Positions 36,800-44,959 of a DNA stretch of 64,000 bases are shown in pieces. The translations under genes and the position numbers were made by a program. Numbering within the stretch: position 1 is the stretch's first letter; each line of letters opens with the position of its first letter. The notes beneath the pieces are model-generated. The model ran no database searches, was not told where the DNA came from, and was given only the letters and a program-made list of their open reading frames with translations. The stretch is from Paraburkholderia gardini (lineage in GTDB: Bacteria > Pseudomonadota > Gammaproteobacteria > Burkholderiales > Burkholderiaceae), in assembly GCF_907164575.1 (NCBI RefSeq), contig NZ_CAJQYY010000022.1, positions 1 through 64,000 of the forward strand. The letters run 5' to 3'.

Positions 36800-37062
36800 C
36801 GCGGCCCCGTCGTTTCGATGATCTGGCCTTCGCGGCACAGGGTCTGGCAGGCGAGCACATGCGCGCGGCCATCGACCGTCACGCGACACTCCTGGCAAAC
36901 ACCCATTCCACAAAGCGGCGCACGCGGCTGGCCGCTTACCGAGGTGCGCGAACAGCGCGCGCCCGCAATCGCGAGCGCGGCCGCGACTGTCGCGCCTTCG
37001 GCAATCGCAATCGTGTCGCCATTCACCGTGACCCGAACCAGCGTGGCGTTGGCTTCACGCAT
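36796..37062 (-). CDS. D-hydroxyproline dehydrogenase, small [2Fe-2S] subunit
   Basis: 88 residues from MREANATLVRVTVNGD. A plant-type [2Fe-2S] ferredoxin domain with cysteines in APLCGMGVCQECRV and LACQT. Acts as the gamma subunit linking the catalytic flavoprotein with the FAD/NAD subunit. It overlaps both neighbours (8 bp with the upstream gene, 4 bp with the downstream gene), so the three subunits are translationally coupled. Confidence 0.83.
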   Translation of the reverse strand: MREANATLVRVTVNGDTIAIAEGATVAAALAIAGARCSRTSVSGQPRAPLCGMGVCQECRVTVDGRAHVLACQTLCREGQIIETTGPR

Positions 37063-38182
37063 GATGCTTTTCCTCGCTGAAGCGGGCGGGCAAATACGGC
37101 TCAACCGGAATCGGCGCCGCACTCTGCGTGATTTGCGCGGCCAGGAGCTTCGCGGTCGCGAGCGAAGTCGTCACGCCAAGACCTTCGTGTCCAAGCGCGA
37201 GCCACACGCCGGGCGCCATGTCGCCGGCTGGGCCGATCAGCGGCAAGCCGTCCGGCGACGCCGCGCGAAATCCGGTCCACGCACGAATGCCGTTCAGCGC
37301 CGGCAACGCGGGCAGATATTGCGCCGCGCGCCGCAACATCTGCCCGAGGACAGGCATTTCGACAGCCGGATCGATCGAATCGAACTGGCGCGATGAGCCG
37401 ATCAGAAGTTGCCCCGTCGGACGCGGCTGCGCGTTGAACGCCACCGACGTGCCGCTCGCGTGATGCGCGCTCTTGATGTAACCGAGTTCGAGCAGCTGAT
37501 GCCGGATCACGCCGGGGTATCGATCGGTGATCAGGAGATGGCCCTTCTTCGGCTGCAACGGCACCGACGGCACGAGGCGGTGCGCCGCGATCCCGTTCGC
37601 GACGATCACATGCGCCGCGCCGATCCGCTCGCCGCTGCGTAACGTCACATGCCGCGCGTCGACGTTTGCCACTTCGGTGCTGAGCCGCACGTTGATGTTC
37701 GCCGCGGACGGCGATTGCGTGAGCAACCATTCCGCAACGGTCGGCGCGTACACAACGCTGTCGTGTTCAATGCGCAAGCCGCCTGTCATCGATGGCGCGA
37801 GCGCCGGTTCGCATGCATGCAGCGCCTGCGCGTCCAGCATTTGCGCCGCGACGCCCTGCGCCGCGAACGCGTCGTGCATCGCGCGGGCGGCGGCCAGTTC
37901 CTCATCGTCGGCGGCGACCCATAGCGTGCCGCAGCGCGCGAACGTGTCGCGCGTGCGAAGCCGCGGCGCGAGGTCGAGCCACAGGTCGCGCGAATACCGG
38001 CTCAGCGCGAATTCCGCCGGCGTGTCGTTCATCACGACAATGTGACCCATGCCGGCAGCCGTCGCGCCGCCACCGATGCCGCCCGCGTCGATCACGTCGA
38101 CGCGCATGCCGCGCGCCGCCAGCTCCGCCGCGCACGCAGCGCCGACAATGCCCGCGCCGACGATCAACGCATCCGCCGTCAT
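37055..38182 (-). CDS. lhpB: D-hydroxyproline dehydrogenase, catalytic FAD subunit
   Basis: 375 residues from MTADALIVGAGIVGAACAAELAARG, the FAD motif of D-amino-acid oxidase-fold dehydrogenases, with the C-terminal FAD contact (LALGHEGLGVTTSLATAKL). It oxidises cis-4-hydroxy-D-proline, made by the epimerase upstream, to pyrroline-4-hydroxy-2-carboxylate. Presence of two Fe-S/flavin partner subunits matches the heteromeric Pseudomonas aeruginosa-type enzyme rather than the single-chain one. The ATGA overlap with the epimerase gene fixes the start. Confidence 0.87.
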   Translation of the reverse strand: MTADALIVGAGIVGAACAAELAARGMRVDVIDAGGIGGGATAAGMGHIVVMNDTPAEFALSRYSRDLWLDLAPRLRTRDTFARCGTLWVAADDEELAAARAMHDAFAAQGVAAQMLDAQALHACEPALAPSMTGGLRIEHDSVVYAPTVAEWLLTQSPSAANINVRLSTEVANVDARHVTLRSGERIGAAHVIVANGIAAHRLVPSVPLQPKKGHLLITDRYPGVIRHQLLELGYIKSAHHASGTSVAFNAQPRPTGQLLIGSSRQFDSIDPAVEMPVLGQMLRRAAQYLPALPALNGIRAWTGFRAASPDGLPLIGPAGDMAPGVWLALGHEGLGVTTSLATAKLLAAQITQSAAPIPVEPYLPARFSEEKHHA

Positions 38183-39126
38183 TGCGTCCGGATGCCCCAC
38201 GCGAACGGATCGCGATCATCGAAGCACAGCTTGCCCTCGGCCATGATGTGCGCGTGACCGGTAATCGTCGGGATGACCGTATCGCTGGCATCGCCCGCGC
38301 GCCAGCTCGCCTCGAACACGCTGCCGATGATGCTTTCCTGGCGCCACACCGCGCCTTCGGCGAGCTTGCCGTCCGCCGCCAGACACGCGACTTTCGCGCT
38401 CGTGCCCGTGCCGCACGGCGAGCGGTCGTAGGCGTTGCCCGGACACAGCACGAAGCTGCGGCTGTCGTTGCCCGGCTGCGCAGGCGGTCCGAAAAGTTCG
38501 ACGTGGTCGATCAACGCGCCGTCGGCGCCGGTGATGTTCTGCGCGATCAGCGCGTCGCGTATCGCCGAGGTGAACGTCGTGAGTTCCACGATGCTGGCCG
38601 GCACCAGCGTGCGCCCATGACCCGCGACGAGGAAAAACCAGTTACCGCCCCAGGCGACGTCGCCCGTCAGCGGACCGTAACCGGGCACGTCGACCGTCAC
38701 GGCACTGCGATGCCGGCGCGCGGGCACGTTGCGCACGGAAACGCTGCCGTCGTCATTGAGCGTCGCGTCGACGACGCCCACCGGCGTTTCGATGCGATGC
38801 TGACCGGGCCCGATGCGTCCCATATGCGCAAGCGACACGACGAGCCCGATCGTGCCGTGCCCGCACATGCCCAGATAGCCGACATTGTTGAAGAAGATGA
38901 CGCCCGCCGCGTTTTCGGGGTCGTCCGGTTCGCACAGCAGCGCGCCGACCACGACATCCGATCCGCGCGGCTCGGTGACGATGCCCGCGCGCCAGTCGTC
39001 GAAGCGCGTGCGCAGCACGTCGAAACGCTCCGCGAGCGTACCGCTGCCAATATCCGGGCCACCCGACACGACGAGACGGGTCGGCTCACCGCCCGTGTGC
39101 GAGTCAATCACATTGAGGGTTTTCAT
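38179..39126 (-). CDS. lhpA: 4-hydroxyproline 2-epimerase
   Basis: 315 residues from MKTLNVIDSHTGGEPTR, the proline racemase family. Both catalytic cysteines are present, C88 (GMCGHGT) and C238 (RSPCGTGT), which marks an epimerase; the dehydratase branch has Thr or Ser at one position. It interconverts trans-4-hydroxy-L-proline and cis-4-hydroxy-D-proline. First gene of the leftward hydroxyproline operon; an activator-like site lies 55 bp upstream. Confidence 0.93.
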   Translation of the reverse strand: MKTLNVIDSHTGGEPTRLVVSGGPDIGSGTLAERFDVLRTRFDDWRAGIVTEPRGSDVVVGALLCEPDDPENAAGVIFFNNVGYLGMCGHGTIGLVVSLAHMGRIGPGQHRIETPVGVVDATLNDDGSVSVRNVPARRHRSAVTVDVPGYGPLTGDVAWGGNWFFLVAGHGRTLVPASIVELTTFTSAIRDALIAQNITGADGALIDHVELFGPPAQPGNDSRSFVLCPGNAYDRSPCGTGTSAKVACLAADGKLAEGAVWRQESIIGSVFEASWRAGDASDTVIPTITGHAHIMAEGKLCFDDRDPFAWGIRTQ

Positions 39127-39181
39127 GTCGCCATGGTAGAAACGAAGCCCCCGCGAGTCTTGGCATGATTCGACGCACACA

Positions 39182-39196
39182 ATGACGATTTCAGCA
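39182..39196 (-). promoter_or_regulatory. Left mirrored activator site of hydroxyproline genes
   Basis: ATGACGATTTCAGCA, an exact inverted copy of the site at 39277-39291. It lies 55 bp upstream of the epimerase ATG. Likely one binding site of the AraC/PAS regulator. Confidence 0.6.
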
Positions 39197-39276
39197 TAGC
39201 GCACGGATCTGCGCGTTGTCGCATCGCGGGCGCCGCCCTGTGCCAGCGCGCGGCGGGCCGACGCGTGCTCGCCCTG

Positions 39277-39291
39277 TGCTGAAATCGTCAT
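39277..39291 (+). promoter_or_regulatory. Right mirrored activator site of hydroxyproline genes
   Basis: TGCTGAAATCGTCAT, the exact reverse complement of 39182-39196. It lies 78 bp before the ATG of the deaminase gene. Similarity continues inward for several more bases (AG then GC), making about 19 of 21 matching positions. Confidence 0.6.
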
Positions 39292-39369
39292 CCGGTACGC
39301 GGGAATCGCGCAAGACCCCGGCATTTTCGGCGATTAGACTTGGCTCAGATCATCATCAGGAGAGCCGCC

Positions 39370-40275
39370 ATGGCACATATCTGGGAAGGCGTATTGCCCG
39401 CAGTCACCACCAAATTCAACGCGGATTTCAGCATAGACCGCGCGTGGACGAAGAAAAATATCGAAGCGCAGATCGATGCCGGCGTCGACGGCATCATCGT
39501 GTGCGGCTCGCTCGGCGAAGCGTCGACGCTCTCGCTCGATGAAAAGCTCGACGTGCTCGACATTGCCGTCGATGCGTCCCGCGGACGCGTGCCGGTGCTG
39601 CTGACCATCGCCGAAAACAGCACGCTCGACGGCTGCCGTCAGGCCGAAGCCGGTACGAAGCGCGGTGCGGCGGGTTATATGGTGCTGCCAGGCCTGCGTT
39701 ATCTGTCGGACCGGCGCGAGACGTTGAACCACTTCCGGATGATCGCGAACGCGAGCGCGTTGCCGCTGATGGTCTACAACAACCCGCTCGCATACGGCGT
39801 CGACATGACGCCCGACATGTTCGCGGAAATCGCCGACGAAAAGAAAATCGTCGCGATCAAGGAATCGAGCGGCGACGTGCGGCGTGTGACAGACCTGATC
39901 AACGCGGTCGGCGATCGCTTCGCGATTCTGTGTGGCGTCGACAATCTGGCGATGGAAGCGGTTCTGATGGGCGCGCATGGCTGGGTCGCGGGCCTCGTGT
40001 GCGCGTTCCCGCATGAGACGGTCGCGATTTACAGGCTGATCAAGGCGGGCCGTACCGAGGAAGCGCGCGCCATCTACCGCTGGTTCGCGCCGCTGCTCGC
40101 GCTGGATGTGTCGGCGAAACTCGTGCAGAACATCAAGCTCGCCGAGACTATCGTCGGGCTCGGAACGGAGCCGGTCCGGCCGCCACGCCTTCCGCTTGTG
40201 GGCGACGAGCGCAAATCCGTCGAAGCCTTGATCCGCCGTTCGATCGAGACGCGCCCGACACTGCCTTCGCTTTGA
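39370..40275 (+). CDS. lhpC: Pyrroline-4-hydroxy-2-carboxylate deaminase (DapA family)
   Basis: 301 residues of the DHDPS/N-acetylneuraminate lyase family: Schiff-base K164 (VAIKESSGD), Y136 (MVYNNP) and the GSLGEAS phosphate/carboxylate loop. Divergent from the hydroxyproline epimerase operon, it should deaminate the dehydrogenase product to 2-oxoglutarate semialdehyde. Start at ATG 39370 with AGGAGAG just before. The semialdehyde dehydrogenase that would finish the pathway is not in this window. Confidence 0.88.
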   Translation: MAHIWEGVLPAVTTKFNADFSIDRAWTKKNIEAQIDAGVDGIIVCGSLGEASTLSLDEKLDVLDIAVDASRGRVPVLLTIAENSTLDGCRQAEAGTKRGAAGYMVLPGLRYLSDRRETLNHFRMIANASALPLMVYNNPLAYGVDMTPDMFAEIADEKKIVAIKESSGDVRRVTDLINAVGDRFAILCGVDNLAMEAVLMGAHGWVAGLVCAFPHETVAIYRLIKAGRTEEARAIYRWFAPLLALDVSAKLVQNIKLAETIVGLGTEPVRPPRLPLVGDERKSVEALIRRSIETRPTLPSL

Positions 40276-40283
40276 GTGTGTTT

Positions 40284-40303
40284 CGCACGGCGAAGGCCGT
40301 GCG
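40284..40303. terminator. Hairpin between convergent genes
   Basis: CGCACGGC and GCCGTGCG form an 8-bp perfect stem with a GAAG loop just after the deaminase stop and before the convergent response-regulator stop. No U-run, so probably a weak or Rho-assisted terminator. Confidence 0.4.
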
Positions 40304-40355
40304 GTGAAGCACGCGTGGCGACGCTCGCGTGCGTCATGATTCGAGGGTATTGCGC

Positions 40356-41072
40356 TCAAGCAGCCTTTTGCTGGTCCGCTTCGCCCGGGCGCAGATAGAG
40401 CAGCCGGTAACCGCTTTTGTACACCGGCTGCAGGCGGAAATCGTTTTGCGGATCGATCGCGAGCAGCACGCGCAGGCGGGACACGTGGCTGTCGATCGTG
40501 CGGGTGAACTCGCGGAACTCGCGCCCCCACACCATCGCGAAGATGTGATCGCGCGACAGTACGCGGCCGATGTTGGAAAAGAACAGCGACGCGAGCCGGT
40601 ACTGCGTCCCCGACAGATGAATCGGGTCGCCGCGCAACGTCACCAGCTGGCGACGCGTATCGAAATGGTACGGTCCACAGTCGAAGCGCGCCGCGCCGTG
40701 CCGCTCCGGATACGCACGGCGCAGCAGCGCACGAACGCGCGCGCGGAATTCGAAGGGACGTACCGGCAACGTTATATAGTCGTCCGCGCCGAACGACAGG
40801 GCGCGCACCATGCTTTCCTCCGAGCCATCGGTCGAGGCGAACATCACCGGCAACTGCTCGCCGCCCACCGAGCGCACCGATTTCAGAATGTCGGCACCCG
40901 ACAGACGCGATCCATGCCAGTCGAGCACCAGCATGTCGACGCTCGAACGCGCCAGCGCCTTTGAAAAACTCATGCCGTCCTGATACGTCAGGCACGTATG
41001 CCCTGCCTCAGTGATGATCCTTTCGATGATCTTGGAGTGAACCGGGTCGCGCTGGAGGATGGCAATACGCAT
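40356..41072 (-). CDS. Orphan OmpR-type response regulator with atypical receiver
   Basis: 238 residues from MRIAILQRDPVHSK: receiver domain (1-120) and OmpR/PhoB winged helix (about 130-230; FTRTIDSHVSRLRVLL). The phosphorylatable D51 is present (LVLDWHG), but the usual acidic pair is R8-D9 and the conserved receiver Lys aligns with L102 (DDYITLPV). It may therefore work without normal phosphorylation. There is no histidine kinase nearby. Upstream start codons exist but only this one begins a normal receiver strand. Confidence 0.83.
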   Translation of the reverse strand: MRIAILQRDPVHSKIIERIITEAGHTCLTYQDGMSFSKALARSSVDMLVLDWHGSRLSGADILKSVRSVGGEQLPVMFASTDGSEESMVRALSFGADDYITLPVRPFEFRARVRALLRRAYPERHGAARFDCGPYHFDTRRQLVTLRGDPIHLSGTQYRLASLFFSNIGRVLSRDHIFAMVWGREFREFTRTIDSHVSRLRVLLAIDPQNDFRLQPVYKSGYRLLYLRPGEADQQKAA

Positions 41073-41277
41073 GAGAGAACTCTTAACAGGTGGATTCGCC
41101 CGCGATTCTGTTGGCGTGCTCTCCCCCAGCCCATAAGAACAGTCCGAATTTCGACACGCACGCAGCAATGCCAGACGGCGCACGCGCGCGACGCGGCGCC
41201 TGCGTTTTCGCATGATGAACGGTAGCGCATCCATACTTCACGGCAGCACGAAACATCGCGACACGAGAAGGTCTACG

Positions 41278-42735
41278 ATGTTTCGTATGAACTCGCCCAA
41301 CACAACTTTCACTCCCACACTCGCGCGCATCGTCGCAACGGTCAGCGTGGGCTTCGTCGTCACGCAGCTCGACGTGACCATCGTCAATATCGCGCTCGCG
41401 AAACTGGGCGCCGACCTGCACACAAGCGTATCGGGCCTGCAATGGATCGTCGATGCGTACACGCTCGCCTTCGCGGTGACGATGCTGTCGTTCGGCGTGC
41501 TCGGCGACCGCTTCGGCGCACGTCGTCTGTACGCGTCCGGCATGATGCTGTTCGCGCTCGCCTCGCTTGCCTGCGGACTGTCGGTGAACGGCGCGATGCT
41601 GGTCGCCGCGCGCACCGCGCAGGGCATCGGCGCGGCGGCGATGCTGCCCAATTCGCTTGCGTTGCTCAACACGGCATGCGGGCACGACTCCAAACTTCGG
41701 GCGCGTGCCGTGGGATTGTGGACGGCTGCCGGCGCCATCGCGATCGCCGCCGGCCCGGTCCTCGGTGGCGCGCTGATCGCCGCGTTCGGATGGCGCAGCA
41801 TTTTCCTCGTGAACCTGCCGATCTGTGCGGGCGGACTTCTTGCGACCTTCGCGTGGATTCCGCACGGCGACACTGAATCGAAGACATCCAGCCAGAACGC
41901 GCCAAGGCCACACAGTATCGATCTGCCGGGGCAACTCCTCGCTGTCGTCATGCTGACCGCGCTCACCGGCGCCGTGATCGAATGGCGGCCGCTCGGTCTT
42001 GCCCATCCGCTGGTAGCGGGCGGACTGGCGCTTGCGCTCGTCGCCGGGGTTGCGTTCGTGGCTATCGAAAGTCGCATTCGCGAGCCGATGCTGCCGCTGT
42101 CGCTGTTTCGCATCCGCACGTTCAGCGCCGCCGTACTGTTCGGCAGCTGCGTGAATCTGACGTACTACGGGATGGTGTTCGTGCTGAGCCTGTATTTGCA
42201 GCGCGTTCGCGGCGATACCCCGTTGCAGGCCGGCCTCGCGTTTCTGCCGCTGACAGCCGGCTTTCTCGTCTCGAACGTGGCGAGCGGCTGGGTGGTGGGC
42301 CGCTACGGCGTGCGCCTGCCGATGATCGCGGGCGCGTGTGTCGGCGCGCTCGGCTACGGCCTTTTGCATTTTGTCGGCGCGTCGACGCCGCTCATCGCGA
42401 TACTCCTGCCGTTTCTGCTGATTCCTTCCGGCATGGGACTCGCGGTTCCTGCGATGACCACAGCCATTCTCGCTTCGGTCGAACCGCGACGCGCGGCGAC
42501 GGCATCCGCCGTGCTCAACACCGTGCGCCAGGCAAGCGGTGCAATAGGCGTGGCGGCGTTCGGCGCACTTGCGAGCGGTGCGCGGGCCGCGAACATCGTC
42601 GATGGATTGCAGGCGTCGGCGGCCATCTGCACCGCGCTGCTGCTCGCGGGTGCGGCGCTCGGGTGTCTCGTGCATCCCGAACCGCACGCGCGCGAACCAG
42701 ACCGCCTGAATCTTGCGGCCGACGGCGAATCGTGA
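41278..42735 (+). CDS. MFS transporter, DHA2 (EmrB/QacA) family
   Basis: 485 residues with about 14 membrane segments. Motifs of the drug:H+ antiporter-2 family are visible: QLDVTIVNIALAKLG in TM1, the A motif (GDRFGARRLYASG) between TM2 and TM3, and motif C (GLWTAAGAIAIAAGPVLGGALI) in TM5. Likely an inner-membrane exporter of drugs or metabolites. AGAAGG is placed before ATG 41278. Divergent from the orphan response regulator (about 205 bp between starts), which may control it. Confidence 0.88.
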   Translation: MFRMNSPNTTFTPTLARIVATVSVGFVVTQLDVTIVNIALAKLGADLHTSVSGLQWIVDAYTLAFAVTMLSFGVLGDRFGARRLYASGMMLFALASLACGLSVNGAMLVAARTAQGIGAAAMLPNSLALLNTACGHDSKLRARAVGLWTAAGAIAIAAGPVLGGALIAAFGWRSIFLVNLPICAGGLLATFAWIPHGDTESKTSSQNAPRPHSIDLPGQLLAVVMLTALTGAVIEWRPLGLAHPLVAGGLALALVAGVAFVAIESRIREPMLPLSLFRIRTFSAAVLFGSCVNLTYYGMVFVLSLYLQRVRGDTPLQAGLAFLPLTAGFLVSNVASGWVVGRYGVRLPMIAGACVGALGYGLLHFVGASTPLIAILLPFLLIPSGMGLAVPAMTTAILASVEPRRAATASAVLNTVRQASGAIGVAAFGALASGARAANIVDGLQASAAICTALLLAGAALGCLVHPEPHAREPDRLNLAADGES

Positions 42736-42757
42736 CTTCCAGGAACCGCCAAAAGCA

Positions 42758-42791
42758 CAACCCCCACGATGCGTGAGCAGCGTGGGGGTTG
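42758..42791. terminator. Strong hairpin after the MFS gene
   Basis: Perfect 11-bp arms CAACCCCCACG and CGTGGGGGTTG, with a further TGC/GCA pairing in the 12-nt loop. It lies between two convergent genes and would serve both, although a clean U-run is missing. Confidence 0.6.
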
Positions 42792-42856
42792 TCATCGCGC
42801 GAACCGCTTGATGTAGCCCGTTGTAGCGCCTCGCGAAATCTCCTGTCAGTCAGGCG

Positions 42857-43129
42857 TCAAAGCGAGGCTTCCTGGATTTCGCCGGTATCGAGTGCGCGTT
42901 CGACAAGCCCTTCTTCCTGCACCTTGCGGATTGCGTTTTCAAGGAGTTTTGCCGGGTCCTCGATTTCCGCCTTGAGCGCGCCGAGAAAACCGGACGCGTC
43001 GAATATGACCAGCGTTTTCGCCGAACCGGCATCGCTGATGATCACGCGATGCGGCGTCGGTCCTTCGCCGAGGCTCGCGCAAAGCTGAAATACCTTGCCG
43101 CCGACGGTCTGACTGAAACTTTGAATCAT
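42857..43129 (-). CDS. Small conserved hypothetical protein
   Basis: 90 residues from MIQSFSQTVGGKVFQLC. Predicted mixed alpha/beta, no signal or membrane segment; the second half (FLGALKAEIEDPAKLLENAIRKVQEEGLVERAL) is helical. GGGAG sits before the start. No family recognised. It follows the DoxX gene on the same strand by 111 bp. Confidence 0.65.
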   Translation of the reverse strand: MIQSFSQTVGGKVFQLCASLGEGPTPHRVIISDAGSAKTLVIFDASGFLGALKAEIEDPAKLLENAIRKVQEEGLVERALDTGEIQEASL

Positions 43130-43240
43130 TGTCCGCTCCCTGCATGAATATGCCTGAAACCATCCTCGCACAGCCAGTGAATTTCCGCTGGCGCCCGCGT
43201 GCCGCATCCACCAGGGGACCGGCACAACCGGACCAGCAAG

Positions 43241-43672
43241 TTACAGACCCAGCCCGCGATGCGGCGCACGCGCGCCGTCGATGCTGATACGCCCGGCGCC
43301 CGTCACGAACAGCAGCAGGAAACCGCCGGCAATTCCGATGTTCTTCCAGAAATGAATCATCATGTCGTGCTGGAGCGCGGCATCGGTGATATTCCAGAAA
43401 TCGTGGCCTGTGATCGCCGTCGCGACGGTGTACAGCGCCATGATGATGCCAAGCGGACGGATCTTGAAACCGAGGACGAGAAAGAGGCCACCGAGCGTTT
43501 CGACGGCAACCGCGATCGGCGCCGCGATCTGCACGAACGGCACGCCCTTCGACTGAAGGTATCCGACGAAACCTGCGTAACCGGTCAGCTTCATGACGCC
43601 CGACCACAGAAACAGCACAGCGAGGGCGATACGTGCGATGAAGATTACGCCGGAATCGACGGGACGCATCAT
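43241..43672 (-). CDS. DoxX family membrane protein
   Basis: 143 residues, four membrane segments, with the DoxX/MmpS-like pattern (RIALAVLFLWSGVMKLTGYAGF, VETLGGLFLVLGFKIRPLG, DFWNI, HFWKNIGIAGGFLLLF). Members have been linked to redox or thiol homeostasis at the inner membrane, but the exact reaction is not settled. Upstream of a small unknown gene on the same strand. Confidence 0.87.
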   Translation of the reverse strand: MMRPVDSGVIFIARIALAVLFLWSGVMKLTGYAGFVGYLQSKGVPFVQIAAPIAVAVETLGGLFLVLGFKIRPLGIIMALYTVATAITGHDFWNITDAALQHDMMIHFWKNIGIAGGFLLLFVTGAGRISIDGARAPHRGLGL

Positions 43673-43825
43673 GAGAGGGCTCCTGGGAAGAATAGGCAGA
43701 AGACCGGGCGAAAGCGCGACAGTTCCCGGACGTTGATCGTCAGAATATGTGTATTGGCGCCGTTTTCCAAGCGAAAAGACGTGTGTTGACGTTACGTCCG
43801 CGCCGCGAACCTGGCGCGGTGCATT

Positions 43826-44341
43826 TCATCGGGAGGCGCTCGCCAGGGGGACTTCCTCCGGGGCGCCCCCCAAGGGGACTTCCTTCGGGGCGTCCGGTGC
43901 GAGGAGTACGCCCTTCTTGAAGACGAAGCAGCCGTAGCCTCGCGCTTCGCCCGTCACGATCACACAATACGCGTTGCGCGCACGTTCGTAGAACGCAAAC
44001 CGGTCGAGCGAGGCAAGCGGTACGTCGCGGCCTTCGGCGGCATTGATTTCGGCCTGCACTTCGCGCTGCACGACAGGAATCGTGTCCGGCTCGCCCACCA
44101 CTTCCATGCGCAGCGCGGGATCGTCGACGAATGTATCGAGTGGCATCACGGAAAGTACCGCGCGAACCGCGCGCGCCGAATCGACACCGTCGAGACGCAG
44201 CAACGTGCCGCGTACCGTTGAGCGCGCAACCGAGTCGGACGGGAAATTCGCATCGCAGACGACCAGTTCATCGCCATGCCCCATCGCGCGCAGCGCATGC
44301 AGAATGTCAGCGTTCAACAGTGGGTCCAGGTTCTTCAGCAC
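43826..44341 (-). CDS. fucU: RbsD/FucU family mutarotase with repeat-derived tail
   Basis: 171 residues. The core (1-146) is an RbsD/FucU mutarotase: HGDELVVCDANFP with catalytic-site His22, and FYERARNAYCVIVTGE near the C-terminal active site. The family normally ends near KKGV, at about 140-147 residues. Here 25 residues follow, made of a 9-residue repeat (APKEVPLGG, APEEVPLAS) encoded by a GC-rich 27-bp DNA repeat. It would interconvert sugar anomers such as fucose or ribose. No fucose genes are adjacent. Confidence 0.8.
   Translation of the reverse strand: MLKNLDPLLNADILHALRAMGHGDELVVCDANFPSDSVARSTVRGTLLRLDGVDSARAVRAVLSVMPLDTFVDDPALRMEVVGEPDTIPVVQREVQAEINAAEGRDVPLASLDRFAFYERARNAYCVIVTGEARGYGCFVFKKGVLLAPDAPKEVPLGGAPEEVPLASASR
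43847..43892. repeat. 27-bp-period direct repeat in the fucU 3' end
   Basis: Two copies of a 19-bp unit (GGGGACTTCCTYCGGGGCG) at 43847-43865 and 43874-43892, differing at one base. Between them GGGGCGCCCC is a perfect palindrome and CCCCAAGGGG-like pairing is possible. The GC-rich, hairpin-prone character resembles a REP-type extragenic repeat, here inside a reading frame. Confidence 0.65.
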
Positions 44342-44544
44342 GTCCTCTCCTTCGGTTCAGTTAGCACGGTGGGCGCCTTCGCACGCGGTCCGGCCGGCTG
44401 CGAAGGCGCGCGGCCTCGCGCCGTGCACGCCGGCGCCCGGTCCCGCATGGTAACGATACCCGACAGATCGTGCCGGCGCGCACATATTGAACATGTGGCT
44501 GTCACGCGCTTGTCCGGACCCGGACTCCACGCCGACGCCGGCCG

Positions 44545-44913
44545 TTACACGCCGCCCGGCACCTGGTCCAGGAAACCGGTGACGGTGCAGAGCCGCCCGC
44601 CCGTCTCGACGACGCCAAAATCCGAACCCTTCACGATCGGCGTGCCATCGGGCGTTTCGAGCCGCCACGAGAAGCGCACGTTGTTCGCGAAGCCGTCGAC
44701 GTCGGACGCGCGACGAAACGTGTGCCCCGGAAAACGCTCGTGCACCGTGCGAATCATCGCATCGATGCCATCGTGGCCGTTACCGGCGAGCAGCGGGTCG
44801 ACGTAGGCGCAGTCGTCGGTCCACGTCGCGGCGATCAGCTCGCGGCGACGCGCGGCGTCGGTTTCGTTCCAGGCGTCGAAGTACTGGTCGATCAGTTGAG
44901 TATGTGGGCTCAT
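44545..44913 (-). CDS. SnoaL/NTF2-like fold protein
   Basis: 122 residues from MSPHTQLIDQYFDAWNETD, a typical SnoaL-like opening, followed by TWTDDCAYVDPLLAGNGHDGIDAMI and a beta-sheet C-terminus. AAGGAG lies 7 nt before this ATG. These cone-shaped folds bind small hydrophobic molecules, as isomerases, cyclases or binding proteins; the ligand is unknown. Divergent from an XRE regulator, which is probably its controller; a GGGAAA repeat lies in its upstream region. Confidence 0.82.
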   Translation of the reverse strand: MSPHTQLIDQYFDAWNETDAARRRELIAATWTDDCAYVDPLLAGNGHDGIDAMIRTVHERFPGHTFRRASDVDGFANNVRFSWRLETPDGTPIVKGSDFGVVETGGRLCTVTGFLDQVPGGV

Positions 44914-44938
44914 GTCAGACTCCTTCAGCGGGTTTACA

Positions 44939-44959
44939 GGGAAAGGGAAAGGGAAAGGG
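44939..44959. repeat. GGGAAA hexanucleotide repeat
   Basis: GGGAAA repeated three times plus a final GGG, perfect, 26-46 bp upstream of the SnoaL-like start. Changes in copy number by slipped-strand pairing would alter leader or promoter spacing. Confidence 0.75.

Noticed and set aside
39334..40995. 553-residue frame antisense to the deaminase and running into the response-regulator gene
   Set aside because: No ribosome site or motif, and both genes it crosses are strongly supported.
41083..42795. 570-residue open frame antisense to the DHA2 exporter
   Set aside because: Composition is Arg/His/Glu-rich with no domain; it is the high-GC shadow of a clear membrane transporter.
43844..43895. 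A short CRISPR-like array in the fucU repeat
   Set aside because: Only two copies, no unique spacers between them, unit in frame with the gene, and no cas genes.
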